Below are positions 31,371-44,300 of a DNA stretch of 64,000 bases, in pieces; the stretch's first letter is position 1, and every line of letters begins with the position of its first letter. The DNA is taken from the NCBI GenBank assembly GCA_951799425.1, contig OX637392.1, positions 33,254,093 through 33,318,092 of the forward strand. The letters are read 5' to 3'. The notes beneath the pieces were generated by a model. That model was not told where the DNA came from. It searched no databases and saw only the letters and a list, made by a program, of their open reading frames with translations. Made by a program: the position numbers and the translations under genes. Source of the DNA: Ilex aquifolium. Taxonomy: Eukaryota > Streptophyta > Magnoliopsida > Aquifoliales > Aquifoliaceae.

Positions 31371-33257
31371 ATGGCTATTCCCCCTTCTTCTCCACTCGAC
31401 GTTTTGGAGCGACTCTTTGCTGACGCAAAACTCAGCGAAATCAATGAGGATGATGCTCAACTTCTCGCCAGGCGCTTCGAGTTTCCCCCAGGAGTGGTTG
31501 TGCACCACGCCGATTCGCGCAGGTTTCATAGCCTAGTTCGTGATGAAGTTTGTTTCTTTGAGGCCCCTTTCTTGTTAGGGTTTCGGTTCCCTCTTCCTTC
31601 TTTTATACGAGAAGTTCTGCATTTCTTCAGTTTCTACCCTGCCATGCTCCTTCCATCAGCTTGGGTGGTGTTGCTGGCTTTCACTACTGCGTGGGGGAGG
31701 TTATTCCCCCAATCTAGGGCCAACGTGACAGAATTTCTCCACTTTTTCTACCCTGAGGAAGTATCTGAGTTCTATCGCTTCGTCCCTAGGCGAGGGGGAG
31801 AAATTCCCCTCCGGGACCTCCCGCCGAACCCTGAAGGGTGGAGAAGGAGATATTTCTTCGTTTCTAGAGATGGCTGGGAGTTTGGTTCCCAATTTTCGGC
31901 GTCGATTAGGGTTCCCACGGCTTGGGGATAGCACAGGAACCTAGGTGTGTTCTTGCTTCCGGGCTTGTTGATGCTTGTTCCTACCTAATAACGGCATTAC
32001 TTGTTCTTGTTATAGGCGAGCTCCCGCCTCTAACTGTCGCGGAGTCGGCTCGGGTCGACCAAGCACAAGCCCGCCTTCCTTTGTCTTATCTTGAGCTGAT
32101 GCATCCTGAGTTGTCCTCGACATCAAGCGGCCGTGAGTATCTAATACTTTTTCCCTGTTTCTTTGTTCGAAATCTTGCTCGATTTTTTATTTTATTTGTG
32201 TAGTCCCTGCATACCTGGTTACTCAGCGTCATATGATCATGGAGCGCGTCGATGAGAGAAGGCGAACTAGGAGCTCAGAGCCTCCGGCAAAGAGGGCCAG
32301 GTTGGGGGAGAGTGGTTCTACTGGCGAGGTTCCTGTTTCTGCTCCCGAGGTCCCAGTGCCGCGATCAGAGCCTGGTGCTAGCGAAGCCACAGTGGGTACT
32401 ATTGTGGTCGACCCTCTGGGAGGACCAATTCGGCGAGGCACTTCACTGGTTGCTGTAGCTAGCCCCAGCTCGGCTCGTACCCCCCTGGCCTCCGCCGTTG
32501 ATCCCGAGGCCGGCCTGCTCAGGGACGTGAGTTTAAGCAGTCATGCGCTGAAGGAACTGATCCCTCGAGCTGACCTGCGGCGTTCTGTCGACCTTCTTTT
32601 CCAAGTTCGAAGCTGCGACGCGCTTCATGCCCTCCTTGAGGTATGCCCTGTTTTTCCCTTTGTTTCCACCTTCTTGGTATCCTGTAACGTCTCTTTGTTT
32701 TTAGTCGGCGACGCATATCTGCGCACTCGGGAGGGAATTTTTATGCTGAGAAGTGATGTCCAGAGGAGGGCTGCTGAGGTCCTTGAGGCTTGTCAGCGCA
32801 GTTCCGAGCTGCTAAGAGAGAATTGGAGCAGGTCCTTGAGCAGCGGGCATAGACATTTAAGCAGTTGATCGCTAGTACCTCAGTCGAGGTTTCCCTTAGG
32901 GAAGAGGTGGCTCATTCGAGGGAGGACCGTGATGCCCAGATGGAGGACCTGTTGAGTGCTGTTGTTACTCGCTCTTTGCTGACGGATCAGCTGAAAGAAT
33001 CTCGGGTTGTTATTATCGAACTGAATAAGTCCTTAACCGTTGAGCGCCAACTGGTAGAAGACCAGCGGAAAGAAATTGAGAGGGCCAGGTTAGAGGCAGC
33101 TAGGGCTTTTGTGGACGGGTTCTTTAATTTTGCTGACCAAGCGATAGAGAAGTTCCCTAACTTGGATCTCGAGCAGTTTCAGCTGAGGTTTGATGTCCCT
33201 CCAGGTGGCGGTGCTCCTGACGCTACTCCTCCTACTTCCCCTTCAGATCAACCTTGA
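31371..33257 (+). CDS. Tat antisense extra ORF, copy 2 (best preserved)
   Basis: The ATG at 31371 gives MAIPPSSPLDVLERLF. The Transposase_28-like domain reads VCFFEAPFLLGFRFPLPSF, then PSAWVVLLAF, then YFFVSRDGWEF. Introns are likely near 31934-32014 (acceptor TTGTTATAG), 32133-32204 (GTGAGT to TTGTGTAG) and 32641-32704 (GTATGC to TTTTTAG). A basic RSSEPPAKRAR segment near 32277 could be a nuclear signal. The end is a coiled coil (LKESRVVIIELNKSL, VEDQRKEIERARLEA) with FVDGFFNFADQAIEKFP. Residue matches to copies 1 and 3 across the domain show common descent. Exon joins are predicted only; one or two may hide frame changes. Function unknown. Confidence 0.6.
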
Positions 33258-33740
33258 GGACCAGGACTTTTGTTGCTTCGTTGTTGTTTTTTTTTTTGAA
33301 CATCTGTAAACAATTTATTTTTGTAATGGAACTTTTCTTTCTTTCTTTCTACGGTGGTGTGGTTGCTGGTATTGTACTCCCTTGCCCCCTACTCCAAAGA
33401 GGTCTTGGTCTGTTTGGAGTAAGGGTGTTATTTGTGCTGCCTTTTTCCCGCGATCCGTGCTCTATGGTTCCAGCATCTTTTGCTTGGGTTAGGCTCCATT
33501 TTCCCTTAACCTGTGCGACTGTTCGCTTTTTGTAAAGTACATGAAGCGGTTTTTCACTTAAGTGAACTTCCACCTACCTTGCGCTGTTATTATCAATGTT
33601 GTCATGATTGCAGAAAACCAAGAGTCACTCGTCTCTGCTGCATGCCTATTTATTTCCCAGTGCTTGGAACTCCTTCCATTCTCGTTGCTCTTGGTAGTTC
33701 CTTTGCACCTTGTTCTCACTCCTTCTGTCCTTGCAAGTTC

Positions 33741-34864
33741 ATGGCTCCTTCTTCCTCTCCTCTTTTTAAACAGCGGGCTCGAGAGGCTCTAGATGGTTCT
33801 TGGTACTCCCTTTTCTTTCTCCCTTCTCTGCTTACTGCGGCGGACGTGGGGGAAATAGGGAGGCAATACGATTTTCCTGAGGACCTTGCGATCAGGGCCC
33901 CAACCCTGGATGAGCCCTGCAGTCTTTCTTCCCGTCGGGAAGTCTCGTTCTTTGAAGGCTCGTTAGAAATGGGTCTTCGCTTCCCAATCGACCAGGACTT
34001 TGCCTGGGTCCTCTCTTACTATAGGTTATGCCCTTCTCGCCTTTCCCCTCAGGGTTGGGCTGCCTTGGTAAGCTTCTTCATTTTCTGGAACCTTCAAGGT
34101 TTCGACGACTTCCCTACTGTGGGGCAATTTCTTTACTTCTTTGAGCTGTCATTCGATATCCCTCCCATTTTTAGTACTTTCACTTGGAGACCGTGTCGTC
34201 ACCCTCTCTTGATCCCAGGTCTCCCTAACTCCTCCGAAGGCTGGATTCAGCGGTTCTTTTTTGTCTCTGGGGACTCGTGGGAGTCCACAGTGAGAGAGAA
34301 TTATCGCGTCCGGGTTCCCCGCACTTGGAGGAGTTTTCGTGATCGAGGTATGTAGGCGAAAATTTTCCTGGTTTCCACAGAACCATTTTTTTGTGTTGCA
34401 TTGACCTTGTCTGTGCCGCAGGTCGCCCTAGCCTTACACCTGGCGAGGAGCTGGAGATTAGTCTTGTGGAGCAGGCCACGCCGATCTATTTTTTCGATCT
34501 CCTCACCGCTCAGAATCTTGTTGAATTTAACATAGGGGGTAGTTCGAGCAGGGTTATATTTGCGCCCTCCTCCTTCCTCGAGACTGACACTTCTTCTTTC
34601 AAGTCTGATGAGGCCATCTCTTGCTCCGAGCCTGATGAGGCCCTTCCTAACAGAAAGAGGCCAAGGAGCGGCTCAGAATCCCAGTCGCTTCCTTCTCATG
34701 ACACTGTGGTGGAGGCCCTTATGAGGCGGCTTGCTGAAGTCGAGGCTGAGAGGGATGCACTAAGAGAGGAGAATTCTCGCCTTCGAGCTGTCAATGTCCA
34801 GCTGGAGAAAGGAGACCGTAAGCTAAAGGGGGTTGTTGTTGAGCGGGACTTGGGAGGAGGATGA
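33741..34864 (+). CDS. Tat antisense extra ORF, copy 3 (short at the C end)
   Basis: The ATG at 33741 gives MAPSSSPLFKQRAREAL. The same domain is seen: VSFFEGSLEMGLRFPIDQDF, SRLSPQGWAALVSFF, then FFFVSGDSWESTV and VPRTWRSFRDRG. A GTATGT donor near 34349 and an acceptor ending GCCGCAG near 34421 suggest one intron. Exon 2 ends with a nuclear-type NRKRPRSGS stretch and a short coiled coil (LAEVEAERDALREENSRL). It stops at 34862-34864 after RDLGGG and lacks the FVxGFxNxxxQ module of copies 1 and 2, so it may be truncated. Its upstream region has only a weak TATTTAT near 33648. Confidence 0.6.
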
Positions 34865-35088
34865 GGCTTGTGACGTGCCGGTGGATGTTTCTTCTATGTA
34901 CCTGTTGTGCGATTCTTCTATGTCTTTGTTGGCGTATCCGCCTTTTGAAATGTGGACTTTTGTTTGTACCCTAATGAAACCCTTTGATTTGTGCTTTCGA
35001 GTTATCTTCTGCTGAGTTGTGTTGAGAATTTTTATTGTCCTTTGCGCTGGGATGCCATTTTGAGCGTCTGAGCTTTTAATCACTTATG

Positions 35089-35600
35089 CTGAAAAGCCTG
35101 GTTGCTTTTGAGCTCATGGGTTTTTGAGCTTACGAGCTTTTAGGCTGAGAAACCTTGTTGCTTCCGAGCTTACGAGCTCTTTGGCTGAAAAGCCTTGCTG
35201 CTTCCGAGCTTACGAGCTCTTAGGCTAAAAAAGCCTTGTCGCTTCCGAGATTATGAGCTCTTTGGCTGAAAAGCCTTGTTGCTTCTGAGCTTACGAGCTC
35301 TTAGGCTAAAAAGCCTTGTTGCTTCTGAACTTACGAGCTCTTAGGCAGAAAAGTCTTGTTGCTTCTGAGCTTATGAGCTCTTGAGCTTACGAGCTCTTAG
35401 GCTGAAAAGCCTTGTTGTTTCTGAGCTTACGAGCTCTTGAGCTTTCGAGCTCTTAGGCTGAAAAGTCTTGTTGCTTCTGAGCTTACGAGCTCTTAGGCTG
35501 AAAAAGCTTTGTTGCTTCTGAGCTTACGAGCTCTTAGACTGAAAAGCCTTGTTGCTTCTGAGCTTACGAGCTCTTAGGTTGAAAAGCCTTGTTGCTTCTG
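35089..35600. repeat. Minisatellite, period about 40 bp, about 12 copies
   Basis: The unit reads GCTTCTGAGCTTACGAGCTC then TTAGGCTGAAAAGCCTTGTT, with some copies carrying an inserted TTGAGCTTACGAGCTC. It lies between the antisense genes and the end of integrase, in the 3' untranslated part of the Tat element. Tat elements are known to grow tandem repeats here. Confidence 0.9.
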
Positions 35601-35767
35601 TATGGGTTTCTCACAGGCCTTTTTTAGAGCAAACTTTTGGAACTTTCATTGATAAGACATGGGCTTTTTACAATAATCCTCTTCTCCCTTCATGGGAAGT
35701 CCTATTGGTAGTAGCGTTTCAGGTGATCTGCGTTCCATTAATGTTGTAGGTCTCTTCCTTCCTCTAT

Positions 35768-38700
35768 CTACAACTCGTAATTGCCAGGCCGGACAATCCT
35801 TTTTACAACATATGGTCCTTCCCAATTTGGTCCTAGCTTGCCATGGGCTGGGTCTTTCCTGGCAGGGAGTAACTTCTTCAGCACTAGGTCGCCTGGTCCG
35901 AAACCCCTTCTTCTCACCCGCTTATTGTAGTACCTTGCAGTGCTCCTTTGATAGGAGAAGATTCGTTGCAGTGTCTCATCTCTTTTCTCATCCAAGAAGT
36001 CGAGGTTTATCCGCAGGGACCTTTCGTTCTGCCTTGGATCAAAAAGTTCAGCTCTTGCGGAGGATACACCTACCTCAACGGGGGCCATAGCCTCTGTTCC
36101 ATATGCCAGGCTGAACGGGGTCTCGTCGATTGCGGTTCGAGTAGTTTTTCGGTACGCCCATAGTACTGCTAGGAGGTGGTCTACCCATTGAGACTTAGAC
36201 GCCTCCAACCTGGTCTTCAGCGCTAGCTTGATGGTTCTGATAGTTACCTCGACCTGCCCATTGGGCTGTGGGTGAGCCGATGTTGAGAAGAAATTTTTGA
36301 TTCCTAGCTCGTCGCAAAAACTCGTGAACATTGGATTATCGAATTGTTTCCCATTATCAGAAACCAATACCCTGGGGACGCCAAAACGGCAGATTATAGA
36401 CTTCCAGACAAAGTTCTTGACTTTCTGCGCTGTGATCTTGGCTAGAGGCTCGGCTTCAGCCCATTTGGTGAAATAATCCACCGCGACCACGACTAACTTG
36501 CACTGTCTGACCCCTATTGGTAGGGGACCCAAGATATCCAAGCCCCATTGTTGAAATGGCCAAGGGCTGACCACCGGGGTGAGAAGCTCGGGTGGGCAGT
36601 GGGGCAGGTTCCTGTGGATCTGACAGGCTTGGCACCTTTTCACTATTTCTTTGGCATCTTTGGACATGGTTGGCCAGAAGTATCCCTGTCGTAAGGCCTT
36701 GCTTGCCAAGGTTTTTGCACCAATGTGGTTGCCGCACATGCCTTCGTGGATTTCTCTTAGGATATAATCTGCTTCCGTCCCTGACACACATTTCATTAAG
36801 GGAAAAGAAAAATCTCTTTTGTATAGGTTACCTCAGATTAATGTAAACCTTGTCGCTCTGGCTCTTAGCTTGGATGCGTCATTTGGGTTGTCTGGCAGTA
36901 CCCCGTCTTGTAGGAAGGATACAATGGGGTCCATCCATGAAGCGCCTTCCTCAATTGGCATGGCCTGGTCCCCTCCAACTAGTTCATCGTCGAGCTGTAC
37001 GCTGGGTCATGCTAGGACTTCGACGGGCGTCTGCCCCGGCAGGTAATGGTTGGTGGTAGTAGCCAGCTTGGCAAGGTAGAGCGCCATCTTCTCGTCCCTG
37101 GCGGCATATTCTTCTTCGACTTGCCTAACCACCAGCTGCGAGTCGCTGTGGACCATGATCTGCTGAGCTTCCATCGACAAGGCCAGGTTTAGACCAGCTA
37201 TAAGGGCTTCATATTCGGCTTCATTGTTGGATTCTTGAAAATCAAACCTCAAGGAATATTCTAGATCATACCCTTCCGGTGAAGTTAGGATGAGCCCAGC
37301 TCCTCTTCCTTGGGCGTTGGATGCGCCGTCTACGTATAATTTCTAGGTCGGCACATCAAGGACATAGTCTTGGCTTCCCTCGTTCTCCTCAAGTGGCGAG
37401 GTAAACTCGGCAAGAAAATCCGCTAGGATTTGTCCCTTGATCGCGGTCCTGGGCTTGAACTTGATATCAAACTCGCTAAGTTCCATCGCCCATTTCACCA
37501 ACCTTCCAGAGGCTTCTGGTTTGTGCAGGACCTGCCTCATTGGCTGGTCCGTTGGAACCTCGATGGTATGGGCCTAAAAATATGGTCTCAATCTTCGAGT
37601 CGCGACCAAGAAGGCTAGCACAAGCTTTTCCATTTTCGGGTACCTCTCTTCGGCCCCTCGGAGGGCTTTACTACAGAAGTAAACAGGCAGCTGGACTCGA
37701 TCCTTATCTCTGACTAACGCCGCGCTGACTGAGAAGTCTGATACAGCCAGGTAAAGGGTCATGACTTCTCCTTCTTGAGGGCTCACCAATATTGGTGTGA
37801 ATTCCTGATAAGTCTTAAGGGCTTGGAAGGCTTCTTCACATCTCTCGTCCCACCGAAAGGCTGCTTTCAGAACCTTGAAGAATGGCTGACACTTATCGCT
37901 GGAGCGCGATACGAATCGGTTGAGCGCTGCTATTCTTCCAGTCAGGCGTTGTATTTCTCGCGTGGTGGTGGGGGGTTTCATTTCGAGGACAACCCTAACC
38001 TTCTCCGGGTTCGCCTCGATGCCTCTGCTGTTAACTATGAAACCCAAGAATTTTCCAGCCGACACTCCGAATGCGCATTTTGCCAGGTTCAGCTTCATCC
38101 AGTACTTCTGCATAATTTCAAAGAACTCCCCAAGGTGTTGAATATGGTTCTCGGTTTTAAGTGAGTTCATGAGCATGTCATCTATATATACCTCCATGGT
38201 CGAGCCCAACTTTTCTCGGAACATTCTGTTGACCAACCTCTAGTAGGTGGCCCCTGCGTTTTTCAGCCCGAAAGGCATAACCTGATAACAAAAAATTCCC
38301 TATTCTGTAACGAACGAGGTCTTCTCTTGGTCGTTCGGGTCCATCCTAATATGGTTATATCCCAAGAAAGCATCCATGAAGCTGAGGAGCCCATGGCCGG
38401 CTGTTGCATCGACTATGAGGTCGATCCGGGGCAGCGGGAAACTATCTTTTGGGCACGCTCGATTAAGGTCGGTGAAGTCGATACAAAGTCGTCATTTTCT
38501 GTTTACCTTCTTCACAAGGACGACGTTGGCTAACCAGGTCGGGTAATCGACCCCCCTGATGGCTTTGGCCCGCGACAGCTTGGCCACCTCCTCATTTATA
38601 GTTTTCTGTCTGTCCAGCGCGAAGCTTCTCCTTTTTTTGCCTCACAGGCTTGCAGTTTGGATCCACGCTAAGGCGGTGCACGATCACCACGAGATCTATC

Positions 38701-39089
38701 CCTTCCACATCTTCCTGTTTCCAGGCGAAAACGTCGGCGTTCGCCTTTAGGAATAAGATGAGTTCCTCTTTGATGAGTGGAAGTAGCATGGAGCCCACAA
38801 AGACTATGTGCTCTGGGTCCTCGTCCAGTTGCACCGGTTCCAGCTGCTCCGTGGGGGTAGGTCAGGTTTCCATCTCATCCCTCATGTCTAAGTCTTCTAA
38901 CTGGACTGATTCCACCTCCTTTTACCGCATTGACGCTACGTAACACTCCCTGGCGAGGCATTGGTCTCCCCTTACTACTCCGACCCCGCTCTCGGTGGGG
39001 AATTTCATTACCAAATGATATGCCGATGGTACTGCCTTGATGGAATTAAGGGATGGCCTCCCTAATAGGACGTTGTAGGTAGAAGGGAC
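35768..39089 (-). pseudogene. Tat pol: protease end, RT, RNase H, second RNase H, integrase
   Basis: Reading right to left: the protease C part (YNVLLGRPSLNS), then RT with VYIDDML near 38180. RNase H follows, then a second, archaeal-type RNase H (RFDFQESNNEAEYEALIAGL, HSDSQLVVRQV), a mark of the Tat branch. Integrase shows the HHCC finger (HIGAKTLASKALRQGYFW, CQACQIH), DILGPLP, VSDNGKQFDN and NGQVE. From 38236 down to 36796 the pieces share one frame and are interrupted only by TGA/TAG codons at 37574, 37343, 37007 and near 36835. A frameshift sits near 38640 at an A run. The upstream half of the gene is displaced to 56497-58552 by the Tekay insertion. Confidence 0.85.
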
Positions 39090-39094
39090 GTCCA

Positions 39095-41310
39095 TGTAAC
39101 ACCCCAAAACACACCCTGGCCGGCATTACATTCTAAAACATTCACATCATGAGAGCACTAAAATAATCCATCAATAAATAAGACTTCATAAAGTCATCCA
39201 TAAAATTTACAGCATTAACCCAAAAGAATAGGCCCATTTTGGCCTTTACATTCCAAAATCAACTAATGTAGCACAGCGGAAATAACAAAAGAAAACTAGG
39301 CTTTACAATGTTCAAAATGAATATCCTAGTCTAGAACAAAAGAAAGTGTCGCTCTAGGCGTCCACCTCGGCATCCACACTCCCGTCCAATGGAGTCTCCC
39401 AAGTAGCGGGCTCCTCGACCCCTACGTCCTCCTCTTGTAGGAAATCTGAAAAATGTTAGCGGTAGGGGGTGAGCACAAAGCTCTGTAGAACAATTCTCTC
39501 AAACCCATACAAGGTTTAGAAAAAACATTCAAAACGGTCGGTCTCATTTCAAAAATATCATACATAAAGATTTTGAATGAAAATAGTGACATTTGAAAAG
39601 AGATCTCAAGTTTAAACAGTAGCAATAATCCATTAAAAGAATAAAGTGAGTTTAGCATCGATAAACAAAATTCCAATTTAAGCTATTTAAGAAGGACTTC
39701 TCCCCATGCATTGTCCCAAACCAATGCATCGGCAAGAACGACCCAACTCCTGATTTCATGTATTTTTGGTTCATCCCCGTACCATGTATGTTGATTGCTT
39801 CCTGTGAATCTACCCAACGATCATACCTAGTCCACCAATTCCAACCAACAATCACAAATCTCTTTAGGAAGGGCGTGTACCGTCTCCTACGGCATTGACG
39901 AAATCCTCCCAAGGTGTCTAGTATACTAACCATTTTCCTCGATATATATATATGTGAACAATAGTGATCGCGGTCACAACAACGATCCACTACGAGCATT
40001 AGGCAACCATCTCACCCCCACTAGGATAGACTAACCTCTAACACTCTACGGCATCTCTCGAAGGTAATCCAAGTCCATCACAACAACCATACAATGAGGA
40101 AACCAAGAATATTCACAATTCACAACAATTTCCCAAATATAGTAAAAATCCCCAATTTTTCACATTTGTCATATAATCGAATAATCCAAGAAAATATGCA
40201 AGAGATCGTAATCTATATAATTTTTTTATACAATATTCAACACTAAAGTTTTGAAATCAAAGACAAAGAATAAATTAGGAGAAAATCCCATTTTCTTCAA
40301 AACTCGGGTTGGATTGTGAAAAAGAATGGTTCCATGGTTACCCAACCACCAAAATGTTTGAAACATGCCCTTTATTGCAAAAATATCAAGAATCATGTAC
40401 TACATATCATATATATGAGAAGACAAGTGAGAGACATACATAAATATACAACCCTAGCCTCAATGTGTGAGAAATGAGAGAAAAACCCCTACCTCTTAGT
40501 TGTAGCTTTAAATACAAGACCCAACCTTCAAAACCTTTTTATTCTCCTTCCTTTTCCTCTTAATTTCCTCCTCCTAGGGTTTCAAGAGATTTGGGTGAGA
40601 TTGGGTGAAGAAGGGAAGAAAAGGAAATGGGTATAGAAGTGGAATCTTGAGGAATTGAGGGTTTTGATCTTCACAATTGATGTAAATCTCTCTCTTGGAT
40701 GTGTTTTTCTCTTCCTCTCTTCTCCTCTCAAGCTATCTAGGGTTTGGAGTGGTGTAATGAAGGCTAAGGAGGTGACAAAAATGTATTTATAGTGGAGGAA
40801 AAATCGAGGGTTCGCGAACAGAAAAATTCGAATTTTTACAGTGGCTACCGGTAGCTGATTTTGGCTACCGGTAGCTCGGACACACGGGACCCTCGACTAC
40901 CAGTTGGCTACCGGTAGCTGATTTTTACTGGACCATCGGCTACCGGTATCTGAATTTGGCTACCGGTAGCTGATTTTGGCTACCGGTAGTCACTACCCAT
41001 ATTTTTTTCTACTTCCACTTCCAATGCATTTTTGACCCATTTAGAGGTCGAATTGGAAAATTTTCATTAGATACACTTTTGTAGCTCTAGATGTCTACTA
41101 TCTACTGTCCAAATTTCAGGTCATTTGGAATTAAGACTAAAAATTTATGTCCAAAGTACTAAGAAGTATTCAATACCCATTTTTCCCCAAATTCTCGCTA
41201 AAGTGTATTTTAACTCCAGGACACTTCCTAACTTCCAATATATCTTTACAAATATTGTTCACTATATATATATCTCTATACATATATAAAAGAAAATTCG
41301 GGGCGTTACA
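39095..41310 (-). repeat. Tekay 3' LTR (complete)
   Basis: 2,216 bp from TGTAACACCCC to GGGGCGTTACA. The minus-strand TATAAATA lies at 40784-40791. A cluster of CTACCGGTAG palindromes lies just upstream of it. This copy is complete, so it shows what the viral insertion removed from the other LTR. Confidence 0.92.
40784..40991 (-). promoter_or_regulatory. Tekay U3 promoter: TATA box and CTACCGGTAG cluster
   Basis: Reading on the minus strand, CTATAAATACA (40784-40791) is preceded at 50-205 bp by five perfect CTACCGGTAG palindromes and two imperfect ones, each within GGCTACCGGTAGCTGATTTT-like units (40842-40990). Position and repetition suggest binding sites for a dimeric transcription factor. 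Confidence 0.6.
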
Positions 41311-41330
41311 ATCCACCCCCCTTAAAGAAA
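41311..41330 (-). promoter_or_regulatory. Tekay polypurine tract
   Basis: On the minus strand, TTAAGGGGGGTGGAT leads straight into TGTAACGCCCC, the LTR start. This fits the plus-strand primer. Confidence 0.75.
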
Positions 41331-41351
41331 GTTTCGTCCTCGAAACTTACC

Positions 41352-44300
41352 TCAAGTAGCGAATAAGTGCGGGTACTTCTCTTGCATTTCCAACTCCGGT
41401 TCCCAAGTAGCTTCCTCTACTCTATGATGTTGCCACAAAACTTTCACCAGCCGGATGACTTTGTTGCGAAGCTCTTTCTCCCTTGTGTCGAGAATTCTCA
41501 CCGGTTGCTCTTCATATGTTGCTCCGTCTTCAACTTCAATATCTTCCAAGTCTACGACATGTGTTGCATCCGACTGACACTTCATCAACATGGACACGTG
41601 AAATACGTCATGCACCCCAGACAACTGAGCTGGTAACCGCAACTGATACGCCGCTTTGCCCACAACTTTGATCACTTCAAATGGCCCGGTATATCTTGGC
41701 GCTAACTTTCCCTTCTTGCCGAATCTAAATACTCCTTTCTTGGGCGACACTTTGAGAAATACGTAGTATCCCACCTTGAACTCTAAAGGTCTTCGTCTAT
41801 GGTCTGCATAGCTCTTCTGTCTGCTTTGCGCCGTGCGTAGTCTTTCCCGGATTAGTTGGATCTTCTCCGTCGTTTCTCGAACAATGTCCGGCCCGAACAA
41901 GCTACTTTCTCCGGCTTCCAACCAACAAGTAGGAGATCTACACGGTCTTCCATATAATGCTTCATAAGGCGCCATTCTGATGCTTGCTTGATAGCTGTTG
42001 TTGTATGCAAATTCCACCAACGGCAAATGGTCGCTCCAACCTCCCTTGAAATCCAACACACAAGCACGCAACATGTCTTCTAGAATCTGGTTCACCCTCT
42101 CGGATTGGCCATCCGTTTGGGGATGAAAGGCGATGCTGAAGTGCAACTCTGTCCCCATAGCTCTTTGAAGACTTTGCCAAAATTGCGCTACGAAACGAGA
42201 ATCACGATCCAACACAATGGATAACGGAACTCCATGCAACCTCACTATCTCGCGAATATAGAGCTTGTTCAGGGTCTCTAACGTGTCAGTGGTCTTCATA
42301 CTCAAGAAGTGAGCGGACTTGGTGAGTCTATCAACAATGACCCATACGGCATTATGCCCTCGTGAAGTCCGTGGAAAGCCAGATACGAAGTCCATGGTGA
42401 TGTGATCCCACTTCCACTCTGGGATAGGCAAAGACTGTAGTAATCCTCCTGGCTTTTGATGTTCAATCTTCACCTGCTGGCACACCGCACATCGTGCTAT
42501 GAACCTTGCCACATCCTTCTTCATTCCCTTCCACCAATATTGGTGCTTCATGTCTCTATACATTTTTGTGCTACCGGGGTGGATAGCAAACTTAGAGCGA
42601 TGACACTCTCCAAGTATCTCCTCTTTTAGAGACGAATCGTCGGGAACGCATAGCTTCTCCCCATATCTCAATTCTCCATTTCTCAAAGACCAACCCTCCA
42701 TAGTTTCTCCATTCTCCAATTTAGCTCGCATCGACGTTAATTCAGGATCCAAGCTTTGCAATTCCACAACCCTACGTTGGAGAGTAGGTTGCGCCACAAG
42801 GTTGAACAAACATGGTCGGGATCCATCTTCTCCGACCCATAGATCAAAATCTCCAAGGGCATCTTTCAACTTCCATTCACCTATGGAAACGTTGAGTTCA
42901 CCCCAAGACTTCCTGCTAAGTGCGTCGGCAACTACATTCGCCTTCCCCGGATGGTAGTTAAGTGTGAAATCGTAGTCTTCTAGGTACTCAATCCACCTTC
43001 TTTGGCGGAGATTCAAATCATTCTGTGTGAAGATATACTTGAGGCTCTTATGATCAGAGAACACTTGAAATTTCTCCCCGTACAAATAACACCTCCACAA
43101 CTTAAGAGCAAAGACCACCGCGGCAAGCTCTAAGTCGTGGGTGGGATAATTCTGCTCATGCACCTTGAGTTGCCTCGAGCCATAAGCTACTACCTTCCCT
43201 CCTTGCATTAAAACGTATCCCAGGCCTCGTAGTGAAGCATCGGTGTATACATCATAGCCTTCCCCACTGCTCGGAATAATGAGGACAGGAGCCGTTGTCA
43301 ACTTCTCCTTCAAGGTGCGAAAGGCTAGCTCACACGCTTGAGTCCACACGAATTTTTCTCCCTTCTTTGTAAGGCGAGTCATCGGCATCGCCAGCTTTGA
43401 GAACCCTTCTACGAACCTCCGATAGTAACCTGCTAAACCCAAGAAGCTACGTATCTCGGTCACATTCTTCGGTGGTTCCCATTTCATCACGGCCTCAATC
43501 TTTGCGGGATCAACCGCTACTCCTTGCTCGGACACAACATAGCCAAGGAACTTCACCTCCTTCATCCAAAACTCACACTTGCTCATCTTCGCATATAACT
43601 TATGTTCTCTCAATATTTGTAGCACAATAGAGAGATGACGAGCATGTTCCTCTTGAGTCTGTGAGTAAATCAATATGTCATCAATAAACACAATGACAAA
43701 TTGATCGAGGTAAGGCCGGAAGACTCTGTGCATCAAATCCATGAAGGCTGCGGGGGCATTAGTCAATCCGAACGGCATCACCGTATACTCGAAATGACCA
43801 TACCGGGTACGGAAAGCAATCTTAGGAATATCCTCCTCCTTAATCCGCAGCTGATGATACCCCGTGCGAAGATCAATCTTGGAGTAATACTTCGAACCCC
43901 TCAACTGATCAAATAAGTCGTCAATTCTCGGCAACGGATACTTATTCTTCACGGTAACCCGATTCAACCTTCGGTAATCCGTACACAACCGTAGTGTCTC
44001 ATCTGTCTTCTTCACAAAGAGGACCGGGGCTCCCCAAGGTGAGGTGCTCAAACGTATAAACCCAATGGCCAATAGATGATCCAATTGCTTCCTTAGCTCC
44101 TTCAACTCCAAAGGTGCCATTCGATAAGGGGCAATGGATATGGGTTCAGTTCCTGGATAGAGATCGATCTTGAACTCAATCTCCCTTTGTGGAGGTAACC
44201 CAGGTAATTCGTCAGGGAAGACATCCGGAAAATCCGATACTATCAACACTACGTCTGCATGGGATTTATCCCGATCATCTCCCATTAAGCTGGCTAAGAA

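Noticed and set aside
36592..38164. Plus-strand ORFs across the Tat pol region
   Set aside because: They are antisense shadows of RT and integrase, with no recognisable domains.
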